Below are positions 17,995-25,887 of a stretch of 64,000 nucleotides of DNA, in pieces; position 1 is the stretch's first letter, and each line of letters begins with the position of its first letter. The translations under genes were made by a program, and so were the position numbers. The notes below the pieces were generated by a model. The model was not told the DNA's origin. It worked only from the letters and a program-made list of their open reading frames with translations, and searched no databases. Where the stretch lies: positions 1,488,001 to 1,552,000 of the forward strand of contig NZ_CP018867.1 of assembly GCF_002849895.1 (NCBI RefSeq), written 5' to 3'. This DNA comes from Companilactobacillus alimentarius DSM 20249 (GTDB lineage: Bacteria; Bacillota; Bacilli; Lactobacillales; Lactobacillaceae).

Positions 17995-19338
17995 CTACAC
18001 TTCCAATACAATTAAAGTAATTCTTAAGAATTTACCTTTTATTTCTGTATCTAAAAAAAGATTAGAATTTTTATTTATAATTTCGGAAACATTAGTTAGA
18101 CCAATTCCTCGATTCTTTCCCTTTGTTGAATATTCTTTTTTAAATATATTCCTTACATCTATAAAATGATTGATTGGATTCTCTACCGAAACCTCAATAG
18201 TATCTTGATTTTTTATAAAGGCAACTCTAACTTCCCTCTTATCACCACTGGCAGCTTCTTCAATGCTATTATCCAAAAGAATTCCAACAACCCTTATAAT
18301 TTCCAACAAGTTTTTAGTAAACTTTATACAATCATCTACTATTTCTATATTTATTTTAATATTATTGGATCTTGCTTTAAAAAATTTTTGAATAATCAAT
18401 CCTCTTATAGGCTCGTTTGCAATTTTTTTTAATTCCAAAATGGTCTTTCCATCTAAATCCGCAACAAATCCCTTTTGCTGAACAAGCTCTTTATAAATAT
18501 CCTCATAATCTTTATTCATATTTTTTTTAGAATCGGCACTTATAGAAAGCACTATATTTTTAAAATCATGTTTAAATTTTCTCAAATCATCATATTGCTC
18601 TTGAATATTAGTAAGATATTCACGCATCTGTCTATTCTGTTCAATATCATTAATAGTTTTTTGCCTAATGGAAACCGACTGCACTAGTTCAACCATCTGC
18701 CAACACAAAAGAAATGCAAAAAACATAAAAGAAAACAATATTGTCACATTCATTAAATAAGTAATTTCTTGAATATTACCAACGAAAAGTATAATTTCAA
18801 AAGATAAAAAAATGGATATTAACATTAGAAAGAACCTATTATTTAATTTTAAAGATAATATCTTTTCTTCAATTTCATTTATTTTTGCATAATTTTCTCT
18901 TATCAATTTAACAATTATTAAAACAAATATAATATTAACAAACACAGATAAAATGCTTCTAAAACTATGACTAACGAAGAAAGAACTAATATTAAATAAT
19001 TTTGATAGGATTAAATAAATCAAATTCGTAAAGACTTCACATAATAAAGACAACATCATTTGAATAACGACAGAAAATATAAGTAAATTTATTTGTCCTT
19101 TATCAAAATTTATCTTTTTTTGTTTAATTGAATCCCACATAATAAAAAACATTAAAAATAAAATATAACTATAATCTTCAAATAGCAGGCTTATTAGCCC
19201 CCAAAATAACGAATATATAACATATCTATTCATTAGATATATATTATTTTCAGAGATTAACTGTTGATACAGTAAAAAACATAAAAAAATAAATATTGAA
19301 TCAACAACATACTCGACTGGTATCGGTAACGTAATCAT
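17995..19338 (-). CDS. HPK10 sensor histidine kinase of the second peptide-sensing system
   Basis: A complete kinase of 447 residues. Six or seven helices occupy residues 1-215. A linker coil leads to the H-box (RKFKHDFKNI, about residue 250) and a GHKL ATPase domain with N-box LLDNSIEEAA and G-box GIGLTNV. This matches kinases that sense secreted peptide pheromones (PlnB, SppK, AgrC). Its ATG overlaps the TGA of a 15-codon ORF that carries the only strong ribosome site (AGGAGGAAG), so translation should be coupled. A TTGATA-17-TATATT promoter lies at 19417-19445. Confidence 0.88.
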   Translation of the reverse strand: MITLPIPVEYVVDSIFIFLCFLLYQQLISENNIYLMNRYVIYSLFWGLISLLFEDYSYILFLMFFIMWDSIKQKKINFDKGQINLLIFSVVIQMMLSLLCEVFTNLIYLILSKLFNISSFFVSHSFRSILSVFVNIIFVLIIVKLIRENYAKINEIEEKILSLKLNNRFFLMLISIFLSFEIILFVGNIQEITYLMNVTILFSFMFFAFLLCWQMVELVQSVSIRQKTINDIEQNRQMREYLTNIQEQYDDLRKFKHDFKNIVLSISADSKKNMNKDYEDIYKELVQQKGFVADLDGKTILELKKIANEPIRGLIIQKFFKARSNNIKINIEIVDDCIKFTKNLLEIIRVVGILLDNSIEEAASGDKREVRVAFIKNQDTIEVSVENPINHFIDVRNIFKKEYSTKGKNRGIGLTNVSEIINKNSNLFLDTEIKGKFLRITLIVLEV

Positions 19339-19382
19339 TTTAAATTATTTCTTAATCCATTTATTGATAATGCTTTAAACAT
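19335..19382 (-). CDS. 15-residue ORF translationally coupled to the kinase gene
   Basis: ATG to TGA encodes MFKALSINGLRNNLK. It has an excellent AGGAGGAAG ribosome site 6 bases upstream, whereas the kinase has none of its own. The TGA and the kinase ATG overlap (ATGA). It may be only a coupling leader or may yield a functional peptide; no secretion signal is evident. Confidence 0.55.
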   Translation of the reverse strand: MFKALSINGLRNNLK

Positions 19383-19416
19383 ATAATTCTTCCTCCTGTT
19401 AAAAATAAACATTATA

Positions 19417-19445
19417 AATATACTACGTTAAATTTAATATATCAA
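19417..19445 (-). promoter_or_regulatory. Sigma-A-type promoter for the kinase/regulator operon
   Basis: On the minus strand TTGATA (19440-19445) and TATATT (19417-19422) are spaced 17 bases apart. The promoter begins just past the stop codon of peptide gene B, giving the sensor operon its own transcription. Confidence 0.6.
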
Positions 19446-19451
19446 TTTTAA

Positions 19452-19559
19452 TTATAAATGCACAAAACCTATGATGTTCATCAAATTTCTTAATAAATCG
19501 TTATGCCAATGTCCTCCAATTATTGATAAAAATTGCCGATTCTCAATATCATTAAACAT
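19452..19559 (-). CDS. Double-glycine leader peptide B, probable pheromone or small class II bacteriocin
   Basis: A 35-residue peptide. The 16-residue leader ends in FLSIIGG, with Ile at -12, Gln at -8, Phe at -7, Ile at -4 and Gly-Gly at -2/-1, the standard positions for processing by C39 peptidase exporters. The predicted mature peptide is HWHNDLLRNLMNIIGFVHL, 19 residues, amphipathic, the size of known inducing peptides. The ATG at 19559 is preferred over one at 19589 because AGGA lies 6 bases before it and the likely -10 (19592-19597) would put the transcript start near 19589. The sensor kinase follows on the same strand. Confidence 0.75.
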   Translation of the reverse strand: MFNDIENRQFLSIIGGHWHNDLLRNLMNIIGFVHL

Positions 19560-19591
19560 ATTCAAATTCCTACTAACTTGATTATCCATTG

Positions 19592-19636
19592 ATAATATTC
19601 TCGATTCGTTTTCACTTTTTTAATTAAAAATTAACG
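19592..19636 (-). promoter_or_regulatory. Regulated promoter of peptide B
   Basis: CGTTAAT (19630-19636, minus strand) lies 32 bases upstream of a TATTAT -10 (19592-19597), the same geometry as at peptide A. A left half-repeat is not clear, and no -35 is evident, as expected for an activated promoter. Confidence 0.5.
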
Positions 19637-19732
19637 TTAAAAGTTTAAAAACTATCAATACTAAGGCTGCAATTCTATGCTTGTTATCTAATTTACTATA
19701 TGGTGTGAATTGTATTTTTTTCATATTAAGAA

Positions 19733-19828
19733 TTAATACCTAGTCCCCCTGCTTTGTTTCTTACCTCTTCCGCCAATTACCTTACTTAATTGAGAATCGT
19801 TGATAGCTATAAATTTAATATTCTTCAT
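19733..19828 (-). CDS. Double-glycine leader peptide A, probable peptide pheromone
   Basis: A 31-residue peptide. The 20-residue leader has Ile at -12, Gln at -8, Leu at -7, Val at -4 and Gly-Gly at -2/-1 (DSQLSKVIGG). The predicted mature peptide is RGKKQSRGTRY, 11 residues and strongly basic, unlike pore-forming bacteriocins and short even for an inducing peptide. GGAAG lies 7 bases before the ATG. A promoter with paired CGTTAAT-type repeats lies upstream (19881-19944). It is the first gene of the minus-strand series peptide A, peptide B, 15-codon ORF, kinase, regulator. Confidence 0.75.
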   Translation of the reverse strand: MKNIKFIAINDSQLSKVIGGRGKKQSRGTRY

Positions 19829-19880
19829 AATAATGCTTCCAATCTATATTTTTTTATTGCAATACTCTTAGCACAACTTC

Positions 19881-19944
19881 ATTATAAGAACCTATAGAAA
19901 AATTGATTCAAAAAAATATTAACGTTAGATTTTTCATATTATCG
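19881..19944 (-). promoter_or_regulatory. Regulated promoter of peptide A with paired direct repeats
   Basis: Minus strand: CGATAAT (19938-19944) and CGTTAAT (19918-19924) lie 20 bases apart start to start, and TATAAT (19881-19886) follows 31 bases later. Paired repeats two helical turns apart upstream of a weak -35 are the binding pattern of AgrA/PlnC-class regulators, and the repeat resembles the TACGTTAAT motif known from plantaricin promoters. Confidence 0.6.
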
Positions 19945-20032
19945 AAAAGTATAAATGATTAAAATAAATAGAAAAGGGAAATACAACACTAGCAACTCCT
20001 AAAAAGAATATCAACTTAAAATAAATTCATAA

Positions 20033-20088
20033 AAAAAATACTCTTAAAGCTATCAGATTTGTGTCTGATATCTTTAAGAGCATTTTTT
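20033..20088. terminator. Bidirectional terminator after the immunity operon
   Basis: AAAAAATACTCTTAAAG pairs with CTTTAAGAGCATTTTTT around an inner ATCAGA/TCTGAT stem. Confidence 0.75.
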
Positions 20089-20096
20089 AGTTTGAT

Positions 20097-20444
20097 TCAA
20101 CGACGAGGCATTCTTTCAAACAAACTATAAAATTGAGACTTGTCATTAAAGTTTGCTCGATTTCTACCATTGAGTCCTGATCTCTTTGAGAGGTCACCCA
20201 ATTCAATCAAAAGGTTATCTTCTTCCCTAGAAAAATGAACTCGACCGAAAGCTTCCATATATATGTAATTTACCAGTCTGCTTAACCAAGCTTCAGGATT
20301 ATCAACTATGTCCAACTTCATATAAACCTGACTTAAAACATCTGTAATATTCAATAAATATGGTGATTGATCTGGATGTGCATGTAAAGCGTCGTATAAC
20401 TCGTGAATAACTTTCTTCGTTGTTTTTATATCTAGCACAGACAT
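20097..20444 (-). CDS. Class II bacteriocin immunity protein (enterocin A immunity family)
   Basis: A protein of up to 115 residues with the pattern of the EntA_immun family: S-R-L-V-N-Y-I-Y (about 63-70), a helical centre with E-E-D-N-L-L-I-E-L, then S-G-L-N-G-x-x-R-A-N-F-N-D-K-S-Q-F-Y, the conserved C-terminal region that recognises the bacteriocin-receptor complex. Such proteins sit at the inner membrane face and guard the mannose PTS. ATG at 20444 is only 2 bases from AAAGGAGAG; GTG at 20438 is better spaced and may be the true start. It is the last gene of a three-gene operon. A truncated duplicate lies at 16966. Confidence 0.88.
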   Translation of the reverse strand: MSVLDIKTTKKVIHELYDALHAHPDQSPYLLNITDVLSQVYMKLDIVDNPEAWLSRLVNYIYMEAFGRVHFSREEDNLLIELGDLSKRSGLNGRNRANFNDKSQFYSLFERMPRR

Positions 20445-20462
20445 CTCTCCTTTTGTGTGAGT

Positions 20463-20756
20463 TTAGTTAGCGAACCAAGTAAGTATCGACATAAATCCTT
20501 TATATTTGTTAGCATCATTTTGCAAAAAATTTGATAGCTCAACAATTGATTTGGGTGCTTTTAAACCATGCGTAAATGTATAAGTACTAATTGCGCTCTC
20601 CAATTTAGTTGCCACTATATTTTCAGCATCGCCTTTATTCAATTTGAATTGTGCATTACGCAAAATTTTAGTTAATTCCCCATTGTTTTGTACGTTCTCA
20701 TCGTTCAATGATGAAGTTATTAGATCGTTTAATTTTGCTTCCCGATTTTTTACCAT
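20463..20756 (-). CDS. Small helical protein, probable immunity protein
   Basis: A soluble protein of 97 residues, mostly helical, with alternating charged and hydrophobic stretches (A-K-L-N-D-L-I-T-S-S-L-N-D-E, then A-P-K-S-I-V-E-L-S-N-F-L). The length and the P-K-S-V/I motif late in the chain resemble class IIa immunity proteins. The GGGGGAT ribosome site is 4-5 bases from the ATG. It is the middle gene of the operon: 16 bases after its upstream neighbour and 18 bases before the EntA-type gene. No membrane helix. Confidence 0.6.
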   Translation of the reverse strand: MVKNREAKLNDLITSSLNDENVQNNGELTKILRNAQFKLNKGDAENIVATKLESAISTYTFTHGLKAPKSIVELSNFLQNDANKYKGFMSILTWFAN

Positions 20757-20772
20757 TTTTATCCCCCAATAC

Positions 20773-21084
20773 TTAACTTAAATAACTATTATTAAAACCT
20801 ATATATCCTAGATTAGTACCAATAGGTTTCAATTTAATCAAAGCCGAATTAATTACATCGTAAAAGTGAGAAGCACTGGGCGTTAGTCCCTTATTCTTTA
20901 AGTCTAATTGTTGAAAACTTACAATTATTTGGTTGAGGACAGCCACAGTATATCTACCTTTTTCCAAATCAGTTTTAGCCATGAGTCCAACCCTACGTTC
21001 ATCATCAGAAATACTAGGATTCAAGACAAAGTCATAAAGTTTGCTCAATAAAATCTGCTCTTCTCTCTTATCTCCCTTAAACAT
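20773..21084 (-). CDS. Small helical protein, probable bacteriocin immunity protein
   Basis: A protein of 103 residues if started at the ATG at 21084. That start is preferred because GGGA lies 8 bases upstream and because the promoter -10 at 21109-21114 overlaps the longer reading from 21138. The pattern L-E-K-G-x-Y-x-x-A-V-L-N-Q near the middle and a late P-S-A-S-H-F-Y segment are like immunity proteins of class II bacteriocins. It is the first gene of the operon that ends with the EntA-type gene. Confidence 0.6.
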   Translation of the reverse strand: MFKGDKREEQILLSKLYDFVLNPSISDDERRVGLMAKTDLEKGRYTVAVLNQIIVSFQQLDLKNKGLTPSASHFYDVINSALIKLKPIGTNLGYIGFNNSYLS

Positions 21085-21108
21085 AATTAATCCCACTTTC
21101 ATAGTTAT

Positions 21109-21138
21109 TTTATATAATAATTGTAACCTAGTTTTCAA
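21109..21138 (-). promoter_or_regulatory. Promoter of the immunity operon
   Basis: Minus strand TTGAAA (21133-21138) and TATAAA (21109-21114) with an 18-base spacer. Without a CGTTAAT repeat nearby, the operon looks constitutive rather than pheromone-induced. Confidence 0.5.
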
Positions 21139-21228
21139 TTCCTTTGTGAAAATATTCCTGAATCACCGTATTTAACATCTGCTATTTGATTAATGATAAA
21201 ATAAAAATAAAAGGTGGTGACAAAGCAA

Positions 21229-21513
21229 ATGAGTAAACTAACTTGGTTTGCTGGTGGCAAAGATCGTGGTAATGAAGCAATTTCTATCATCGATGACTTA
21301 CTTAATAATTTAAACAGTCAACTTTTACAAGAGGTACTAATCGAATTCAAAGATGAACTAGAAAAAAGAGAATCAGCTGTTCCCTACATCTTAAGTCGAA
21401 TGAATGTATCAATTTCTAACGCACTTCATAAAAACAAAGTTTCATTAACAGAAGAACAACAATCTAAATTACAACAATTAACTCAATTATCAAATATAAG
21501 ATACGGCTATTGA
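21229..21513 (+). CDS. Small protein of the bacteriocin immunity type
   Basis: A protein of 94 residues, helical, opening with M-S-K-L-T-W-F-A-G-G-K-D-R-G-N-E-A and continuing with D-D-L-L-N-N-L and L-I-E-F-K-D-E-L. The W-F-x-G-G opening and overall size resemble immunity proteins of pediocin-like systems. The ATG at 21229 is chosen: AAAGGTGG at 21210 is placed for it, while the GTG at 21214 lies within the ribosome site. It is divergent from the three-gene immunity operon and followed by a terminator. No partner bacteriocin gene is seen beside it. Confidence 0.6.
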   Translation: MSKLTWFAGGKDRGNEAISIIDDLLNNLNSQLLQEVLIEFKDELEKRESAVPYILSRMNVSISNALHKNKVSLTEEQQSKLQQLTQLSNIRYGY

Positions 21514-21530
21514 AAGTAAAATCGACATAA

Positions 21531-21571
21531 GTAAAAAAGGCTTGAGAATTTTCCTTCTCAAACCTTTTTTA
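21531..21571. terminator. Bidirectional terminator
   Basis: AAAAAAGGCTTGAGAA pairs with TTCTCAAACCTTTTTT around a 6-base loop, between convergent genes. Confidence 0.8.
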
Positions 21572-21572
21572 C

Positions 21573-22040
21573 TTATATTTGTCCAACTTCAACTGAGACT
21601 TCATTGGATAATTTCTTATCTAAGAATTTTTGAATATCTTTATATGACGCATTAAAATTCATTTCTACTTGTTGTGGTCGTTTGGTATTAAAAATCACCG
21701 CCACTTTGGGTTTACTGCCCTGCAACTCGATTGGTATCAAGGTCACATGGATAATCTGTGAATAGTCCAATACACCTGAATAAAATCCATTGATAACGAT
21801 TTTCTTTGAACCAATCCCACCGACACCATTCATAATATTAAGTAACATGAATAAAGCAACCATGATGATGTAAGATAATTGATCGGTTGGTGCAAAGAGG
21901 AGCCATGCTCCGATAAAGGCTGCAAAGATTAACGACGAAACTTTATAAATTGATTTGATTTCAATTTGAGACTGCCAATAAATATTGAAGGCTGCGCCAA
22001 GGAAAAAGATGATATCAACTATTATTAAAATTACACTCAT
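21573..22040 (-). CDS. Small membrane protein of unknown function
   Basis: A protein of 155 residues with three hydrophobic segments in the first 85 residues (about 2-19, 32-50 and 55-70) and a soluble C-terminal domain of about 70 residues containing strand-like segments (V-I-N-G-F-Y-S-G-V-L, K-V-A-V-I-F-N-T-K-R). It resembles the many Firmicutes membrane proteins with a PH-like tail, but I cannot name a family. AAAGGG precedes the start. It is alone, convergent to the last immunity-type gene. Confidence 0.6.
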   Translation of the reverse strand: MSVILIIVDIIFFLGAAFNIYWQSQIEIKSIYKVSSLIFAAFIGAWLLFAPTDQLSYIIMVALFMLLNIMNGVGGIGSKKIVINGFYSGVLDYSQIIHVTLIPIELQGSKPKVAVIFNTKRPQQVEMNFNASYKDIQKFLDKKLSNEVSVEVGQI

Positions 22041-22341
22041 TCGACTTTATCCCTTTTCTATAGAATTTAAATATTGTTTCCTACATTTATATTGTATCGT
22101 AACAATGTGACAATTACATGAAGTTGAGCATTAGAAACCAGAAATTATGCATTTACACAGAATTTCTTATGAAATAATATTATTTTTCTTTCAAATTTCA
22201 TGAACACCAATGCCTGATTTTCTCTACCATCCCTATCTTTTATCATCTTTTTGTTAAGTTGACCTAATTATTAAGTTTAATGTATTTAAAAGACACCTCT
22301 AACATGATATTATATGTTGAGAATAAAAAGGGGGAAGAACA
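22041..22341. other. Intergenic region upstream of mntH
   Basis: No gene is visible. An imperfect palindrome (AACATGATATTATATGTT, 22301-22318) close to the mntH start could be a -10 region or an operator. No manganese riboswitch is recognisable. Confidence 0.3.
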
Positions 22342-23706
22342 TTGAGCTCAAAAAATAAAAAACATGAGAGCCTAATCCACTACGCTAACGGTCCTTCTTT
22401 AGAGGAAATTAACGACACCGTAGAAATTCCAAAAGATGCCGGTTTCTTCAAGACTCTGTTAGCTTATAGTGGTCCTGGTGCCTTGGTTGCCGTGGGTTAC
22501 ATGGATCCTGGTAACTGGGTTACTTCGATTGCTGGTGGTGCCCAATTTAAGTACAAATTACTATCCGTTATCTTGATTTCTAGTTTAATTGCGATGCTTT
22601 TACAATACATGTCAGCTAAACTAGGCATCGTGACCGGAAGAGATTTGGCCCAATTAACGAGGGATCGGACTAGTCGTGTTGGAGGATTTATCCTTTGGAT
22701 AATCACTGAATTAGCCATTATGGCGACTGATATTGCGGAAATAATTGGTTCCGCCATTGCTCTAAAATTACTATTCAACATCCCAGTCCTCTGGGGTGTC
22801 ATCATCACAGCTTTTGACGTATTGCTATTGCTAGTCTTGATGAAACTAGGCTTCAGAAAAATTGAGGCTATCGTCGCTACCTTGATTATGGTCATCTTAC
22901 TTGTTTTCCTATATGAAGTTATCTTAGCTAAACCAGACGTTGGTCAAATGATGGTCGGATTCATTCCTGAACCTAAAATTTTACAAAATCAAAGCATGCT
23001 TTACCTATCATTAGGTATCGTTGGTGCAACAGTTATGCCACATAACTTATACTTGCACTCTTCCATTTCGCAAGCGAGAAAATACGATCGTGATGATCCT
23101 AAGAGTATTCATCAAGCGGTTAGATTCTCCACTTGGGATTCTAATATTCAGTTGACTTTAGCCTTTGTTGTCAACACGTTGCTACTTCTTTTAGGGGCCG
23201 CATTATTCTACGGTACTAGTAGCGATTTAGGACGTTTCGTTGATTTGTTCAATGCCTTGCAAGATCCAAAAGTTGCTGGAGCCGTGGCCAGTCCTGTCTT
23301 GAGTATTTTGTTTGCCGTTGCGTTATTGGCTTCTGGTCAAAACTCAACCATTACCGGTACGCTTTCTGGTCAAATCGTTATGGAAGGTTTCATTCATATG
23401 AAGATGAAACTTTGGGCAAGACGTGTTATTACTCGTTTAATGTCCATCATCCCGGTTATTACCTTTGCGATTATTTACCATGGTAATGAAGCTAAGATTG
23501 AATCACTTTTGACATTTTCACAAGTATTCTTAAGTGTCGCTTTACCATTCTCAATCTTTCCACTGATCAAATTCACAAGTAATAAGAAACTTATGGGCGA
23601 ATTTGTTAATAATAAATTGGTTGAATACATTGGCTACTTTGTTGCAATAGTCTTAACCATTTTAAATATCTGGTTGATTTACACAACATTTGTACCAACT
23701 GCATAA
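22342..23706 (+). CDS. mntH: Nramp-family Mn2+/Fe2+ proton symporter
   Basis: A membrane transporter of 454 residues with about 11 helices. The metal-binding DPGN motif is in [10 protein letters not shown] (about residue 55) and the MPHN motif in [11 protein letters not shown] (about residue 232); both are diagnostic for Nramp proteins. The helix-10 segment G-Q-N-S-T-I-T-G-T is intact. Manganese import is important for lactic acid bacteria that use Mn2+ against oxidative stress. The start is TTG with GGGGGAAG upstream. The gene is monocistronic, ending at a hairpin terminator. Confidence 0.93.
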   Translation: MSSKNKKHESLIHYANGPSLEEINDTVEIPKDAGFFKTLLAYSGPGALVAVGYMDPGNWVTSIAGGAQFKYKLLSVILISSLIAMLLQYMSAKLGIVTGRDLAQLTRDRTSRVGGFILWIITELAIMATDIAEIIGSAIALKLLFNIPVLWGVIITAFDVLLLLVLMKLGFRKIEAIVATLIMVILLVFLYEVILAKPDVGQMMVGFIPEPKILQNQSMLYLSLGIVGATVMPHNLYLHSSISQARKYDRDDPKSIHQAVRFSTWDSNIQLTLAFVVNTLLLLLGAALFYGTSSDLGRFVDLFNALQDPKVAGAVASPVLSILFAVALLASGQNSTITGTLSGQIVMEGFIHMKMKLWARRVITRLMSIIPVITFAIIYHGNEAKIESLLTFSQVFLSVALPFSIFPLIKFTSNKKLMGEFVNNKLVEYIGYFVAIVLTILNIWLIYTTFVPTA

Positions 23707-23710
23707 CAAA

Positions 23711-23743
23711 AGAGTTCACTTCATAATGAGGTGAACTTTTTGT
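23711..23743 (+). terminator. Terminator after mntH
   Basis: AGTTCACTTCA pairs with TGAGGTGAACT (one G-T pair) followed by a T-run. Confidence 0.75.
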
Positions 23744-23755
23744 GTTTCAAATTTT

Positions 23756-24949
23756 CTAATTCTCTAACAGCCAATCAATTATATTAATTACTGGTATTCC
23801 ATCAATATCTTTTATATCTGGATAATGTCTTTGAGTGATTAATAATTTTTGATAATTATCTGATATATTTAATAAATTATCTGTTTCATAACTATTTCTG
23901 GGAATTTCATATGTGACTTGGATATACAAAATTTCATCTATTCTTCTTGCTACAAAGTCGATTTCTTTAGTATCCAACTTACCCACATCAACTTTATATC
24001 CTCGTCTAATTAATTCCAAATATACAATATTTTCTAGTTGACCTGAATAATTTCCTGGTCTTCGGCCGACTGCATTGCGCCTTAAACCTGGATCAACGAT
24101 AAAATATTTGCCCGCTGTTCGTAAATAAGCTCGTCCACGTAAATCATATTGTCTGCCACGATAAAAAAGAAATGCGTCTTCTAACAACTGTAAATATCTC
24201 TCGATTGTATGATTGGAAACGTTAATTCCTTCGCTTTTCAGAGTCCCCGCAACACTAGCAGCTTTAATTAGTTGACCTGTATTGTCTGCCAAAAATCCGA
24301 CCAAGCCTCGTAAAGATTCTGTATCACGTACGTTAGCTCTCATAGAAATATCATTTAAAATAATAGTATCAAAAATGCCTGACAAAATTGTATCCTTAAT
24401 TGTTTCATCAGCTAATACAACTGAAGGAAATCCTCCATAACGTTCATATTCTAAAAACGCCTCATCGACTCTTCTAGAACCAATTGCTATATTTTTAGCT
24501 GACAGAAACTCTTTAAAAGAAAATGGATAGATAGGAATCTCAACATAGCGTCCACTTAAAAGCGTAGCTAATTCTCCAGAAAGCATTTTAGCATTAGATC
24601 CGGTTACAACAATATCACAATTATAACTTACCCTTAGACCATTGATTACACTTTGCCAGCCATCAACCATCTGAATTTCATCAAACATAAAATAATAATG
24701 TTTATTCTTATTTAATCTTGGAGTCAATAATCCAATTAAATCTTTTTGGGTTCTAATTCCTAATAAATCAAAATCTTCAAAATTATAATAAAGAATCGAT
24801 TTTTCAGAAATTCCCCTACCTTTCAAATAATCTCGATATAACATTAGAAGTACGGATTTACCAGAACGTCTAACACCAGTTATAACCTTTATTGCATCGA
24901 TATCCTTAAATTTAATAAGTTTATTCAAATACATATCACGCTGAATCAT
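23756..24949 (-). CDS. AAA_14/DUF4143 family ATPase
   Basis: A protein of 397 residues. The AAA domain has Walker A GVRRSGKS (about residue 26), Walker B YYFMFDEIQ (about residue 90) and sensor-1-like VVTGSNAKML (about residue 122). A winged-helix segment and the DUF4143 nuclease-like domain follow (about 200-370), containing an E-I-D-F-V-A motif near residue 330 similar to PD-(D/E)xK cores. The cellular role of this widespread family is unknown; it is often discussed with toxin-antitoxin or mobile functions. Two exact copies of a palindrome lie just upstream and probably control it. Confidence 0.85.
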   Translation of the reverse strand: MIQRDMYLNKLIKFKDIDAIKVITGVRRSGKSVLLMLYRDYLKGRGISEKSILYYNFEDFDLLGIRTQKDLIGLLTPRLNKNKHYYFMFDEIQMVDGWQSVINGLRVSYNCDIVVTGSNAKMLSGELATLLSGRYVEIPIYPFSFKEFLSAKNIAIGSRRVDEAFLEYERYGGFPSVVLADETIKDTILSGIFDTIILNDISMRANVRDTESLRGLVGFLADNTGQLIKAASVAGTLKSEGINVSNHTIERYLQLLEDAFLFYRGRQYDLRGRAYLRTAGKYFIVDPGLRRNAVGRRPGNYSGQLENIVYLELIRRGYKVDVGKLDTKEIDFVARRIDEILYIQVTYEIPRNSYETDNLLNISDNYQKLLITQRHYPDIKDIDGIPVINIIDWLLEN

Positions 24950-24963
24950 AATTATCCCCTCAC

Positions 24964-24987
24964 AAAATGGAAGTATACTTCCATTTT
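24964..24987. promoter_or_regulatory. Palindromic operator, copy 1
   Basis: A perfect 24-base palindrome with core GGAAGTATACTTCC and AT flanks, located 15 bases upstream of the DUF4143 ATPase start. Confidence 0.65.
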
Positions 24988-25002
24988 AATAGATATTTCA
25001 AA

Positions 25003-25026
25003 AAAATGGAAGTATACTTCCATTTT
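25003..25026. promoter_or_regulatory. Palindromic operator, copy 2
   Basis: An exact second copy of the 24-base palindrome, 39 bases from copy 1 centre to centre. Two identical dyads upstream of one gene strongly suggest a dimeric regulator; none is encoded beside it. Confidence 0.65.
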
Positions 25027-25114
25027 CAAATATAAAATAATCACTAATTGTAAATACACTTAATTATCTGGTATGATTTACCCAACAAAACAAATAGAAA
25101 GCAAGGAATCGTGA

Positions 25115-25882
25115 TTGAATGCACTAGTAAATATGTATGGACCTTTCTTTGACCTACACAATTGGGCCACAGTTATTGAATCAGGGGAAGATTGGTTAGT
25201 TATTTTATCGTTGGTAATAATGGAGTGTATGCTGTCAGTTGATAATGCTGTGGTTTTAGCTGCTCAAACTCAATCATTACCAAACAAAGTAGAACAGGAA
25301 AAATCACTGTTTTATGGACTTTTTGGAGCTTATATTTTTAGATTTCTAGTCATTGGGGTCGGCGTTTATTTGATCAACTTCTGGTGGATCAAGGTCTTCG
25401 GTGCTGGGTACCTCTTCTATCTCTTCTTAAAACACTTCTTCTTCAATAAAAAAGAAGTTCAGGTACCAACTGAACCTAAAAAGGAGAATGCTCTAGAAAA
25501 GCACTTGCACATTTCTAGATTCTGGCAAGTTGTCATTTCAATTGAATTAATGGATATTGTTTTCTCAATTGATTCTGTTTTAGCTTCTCTAGCTATTTCC
25601 AGTAATCCAGTTATCGTTTTGATTGGTGGTATGATTGGTATCCTAGCTATGAGAGGTATCGCCGAATTGATCATGGGCTTGATGAGTAAGATTCCTGAAT
25701 TAAACGGTATGGCTTACTTCTTAATTCTCTTTATCTCTATCAAGTTGTTCCTCTCCATCCCTGCCATTGATATTGAAATACCAAATCTTGTTTTCGTAGG
25801 TGTCTTAATTGGCGCAATTATCGTGACATTGATTATTCATGTTATCAACAACAATAAAGCGCCTAAGGATAAGGAAAAATAA
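25115..25882 (+). CDS. TerC-family membrane protein
   Basis: A protein of 255 residues with about seven helices. The TerC family signature acidic residues are in L-S-V-D-N-A-V-V-L near residue 42 and in V-F-S-I-D-S-V-L-A near residue 152, each within a helix. Members such as YkoY, YceF and MeeF/Y export manganese or other metals, often to load secreted enzymes. The start is TTG at 25115 with AAGGA 7 bases upstream. No yybP-ykoY riboswitch is recognisable in the leader. Followed by a terminator. Confidence 0.88.
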   Translation: MNALVNMYGPFFDLHNWATVIESGEDWLVILSLVIMECMLSVDNAVVLAAQTQSLPNKVEQEKSLFYGLFGAYIFRFLVIGVGVYLINFWWIKVFGAGYLFYLFLKHFFFNKKEVQVPTEPKKENALEKHLHISRFWQVVISIELMDIVFSIDSVLASLAISSNPVIVLIGGMIGILAMRGIAELIMGLMSKIPELNGMAYFLILFISIKLFLSIPAIDIEIPNLVFVGVLIGAIIVTLIIHVINNNKAPKDKEK

Positions 25883-25887
25883 CTTTT

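Noticed and set aside
25029..25114. Manganese (yybP-ykoY) riboswitch before the TerC gene
   Set aside because: The leader is too short and lacks the conserved GGGGAGUA-type loops.
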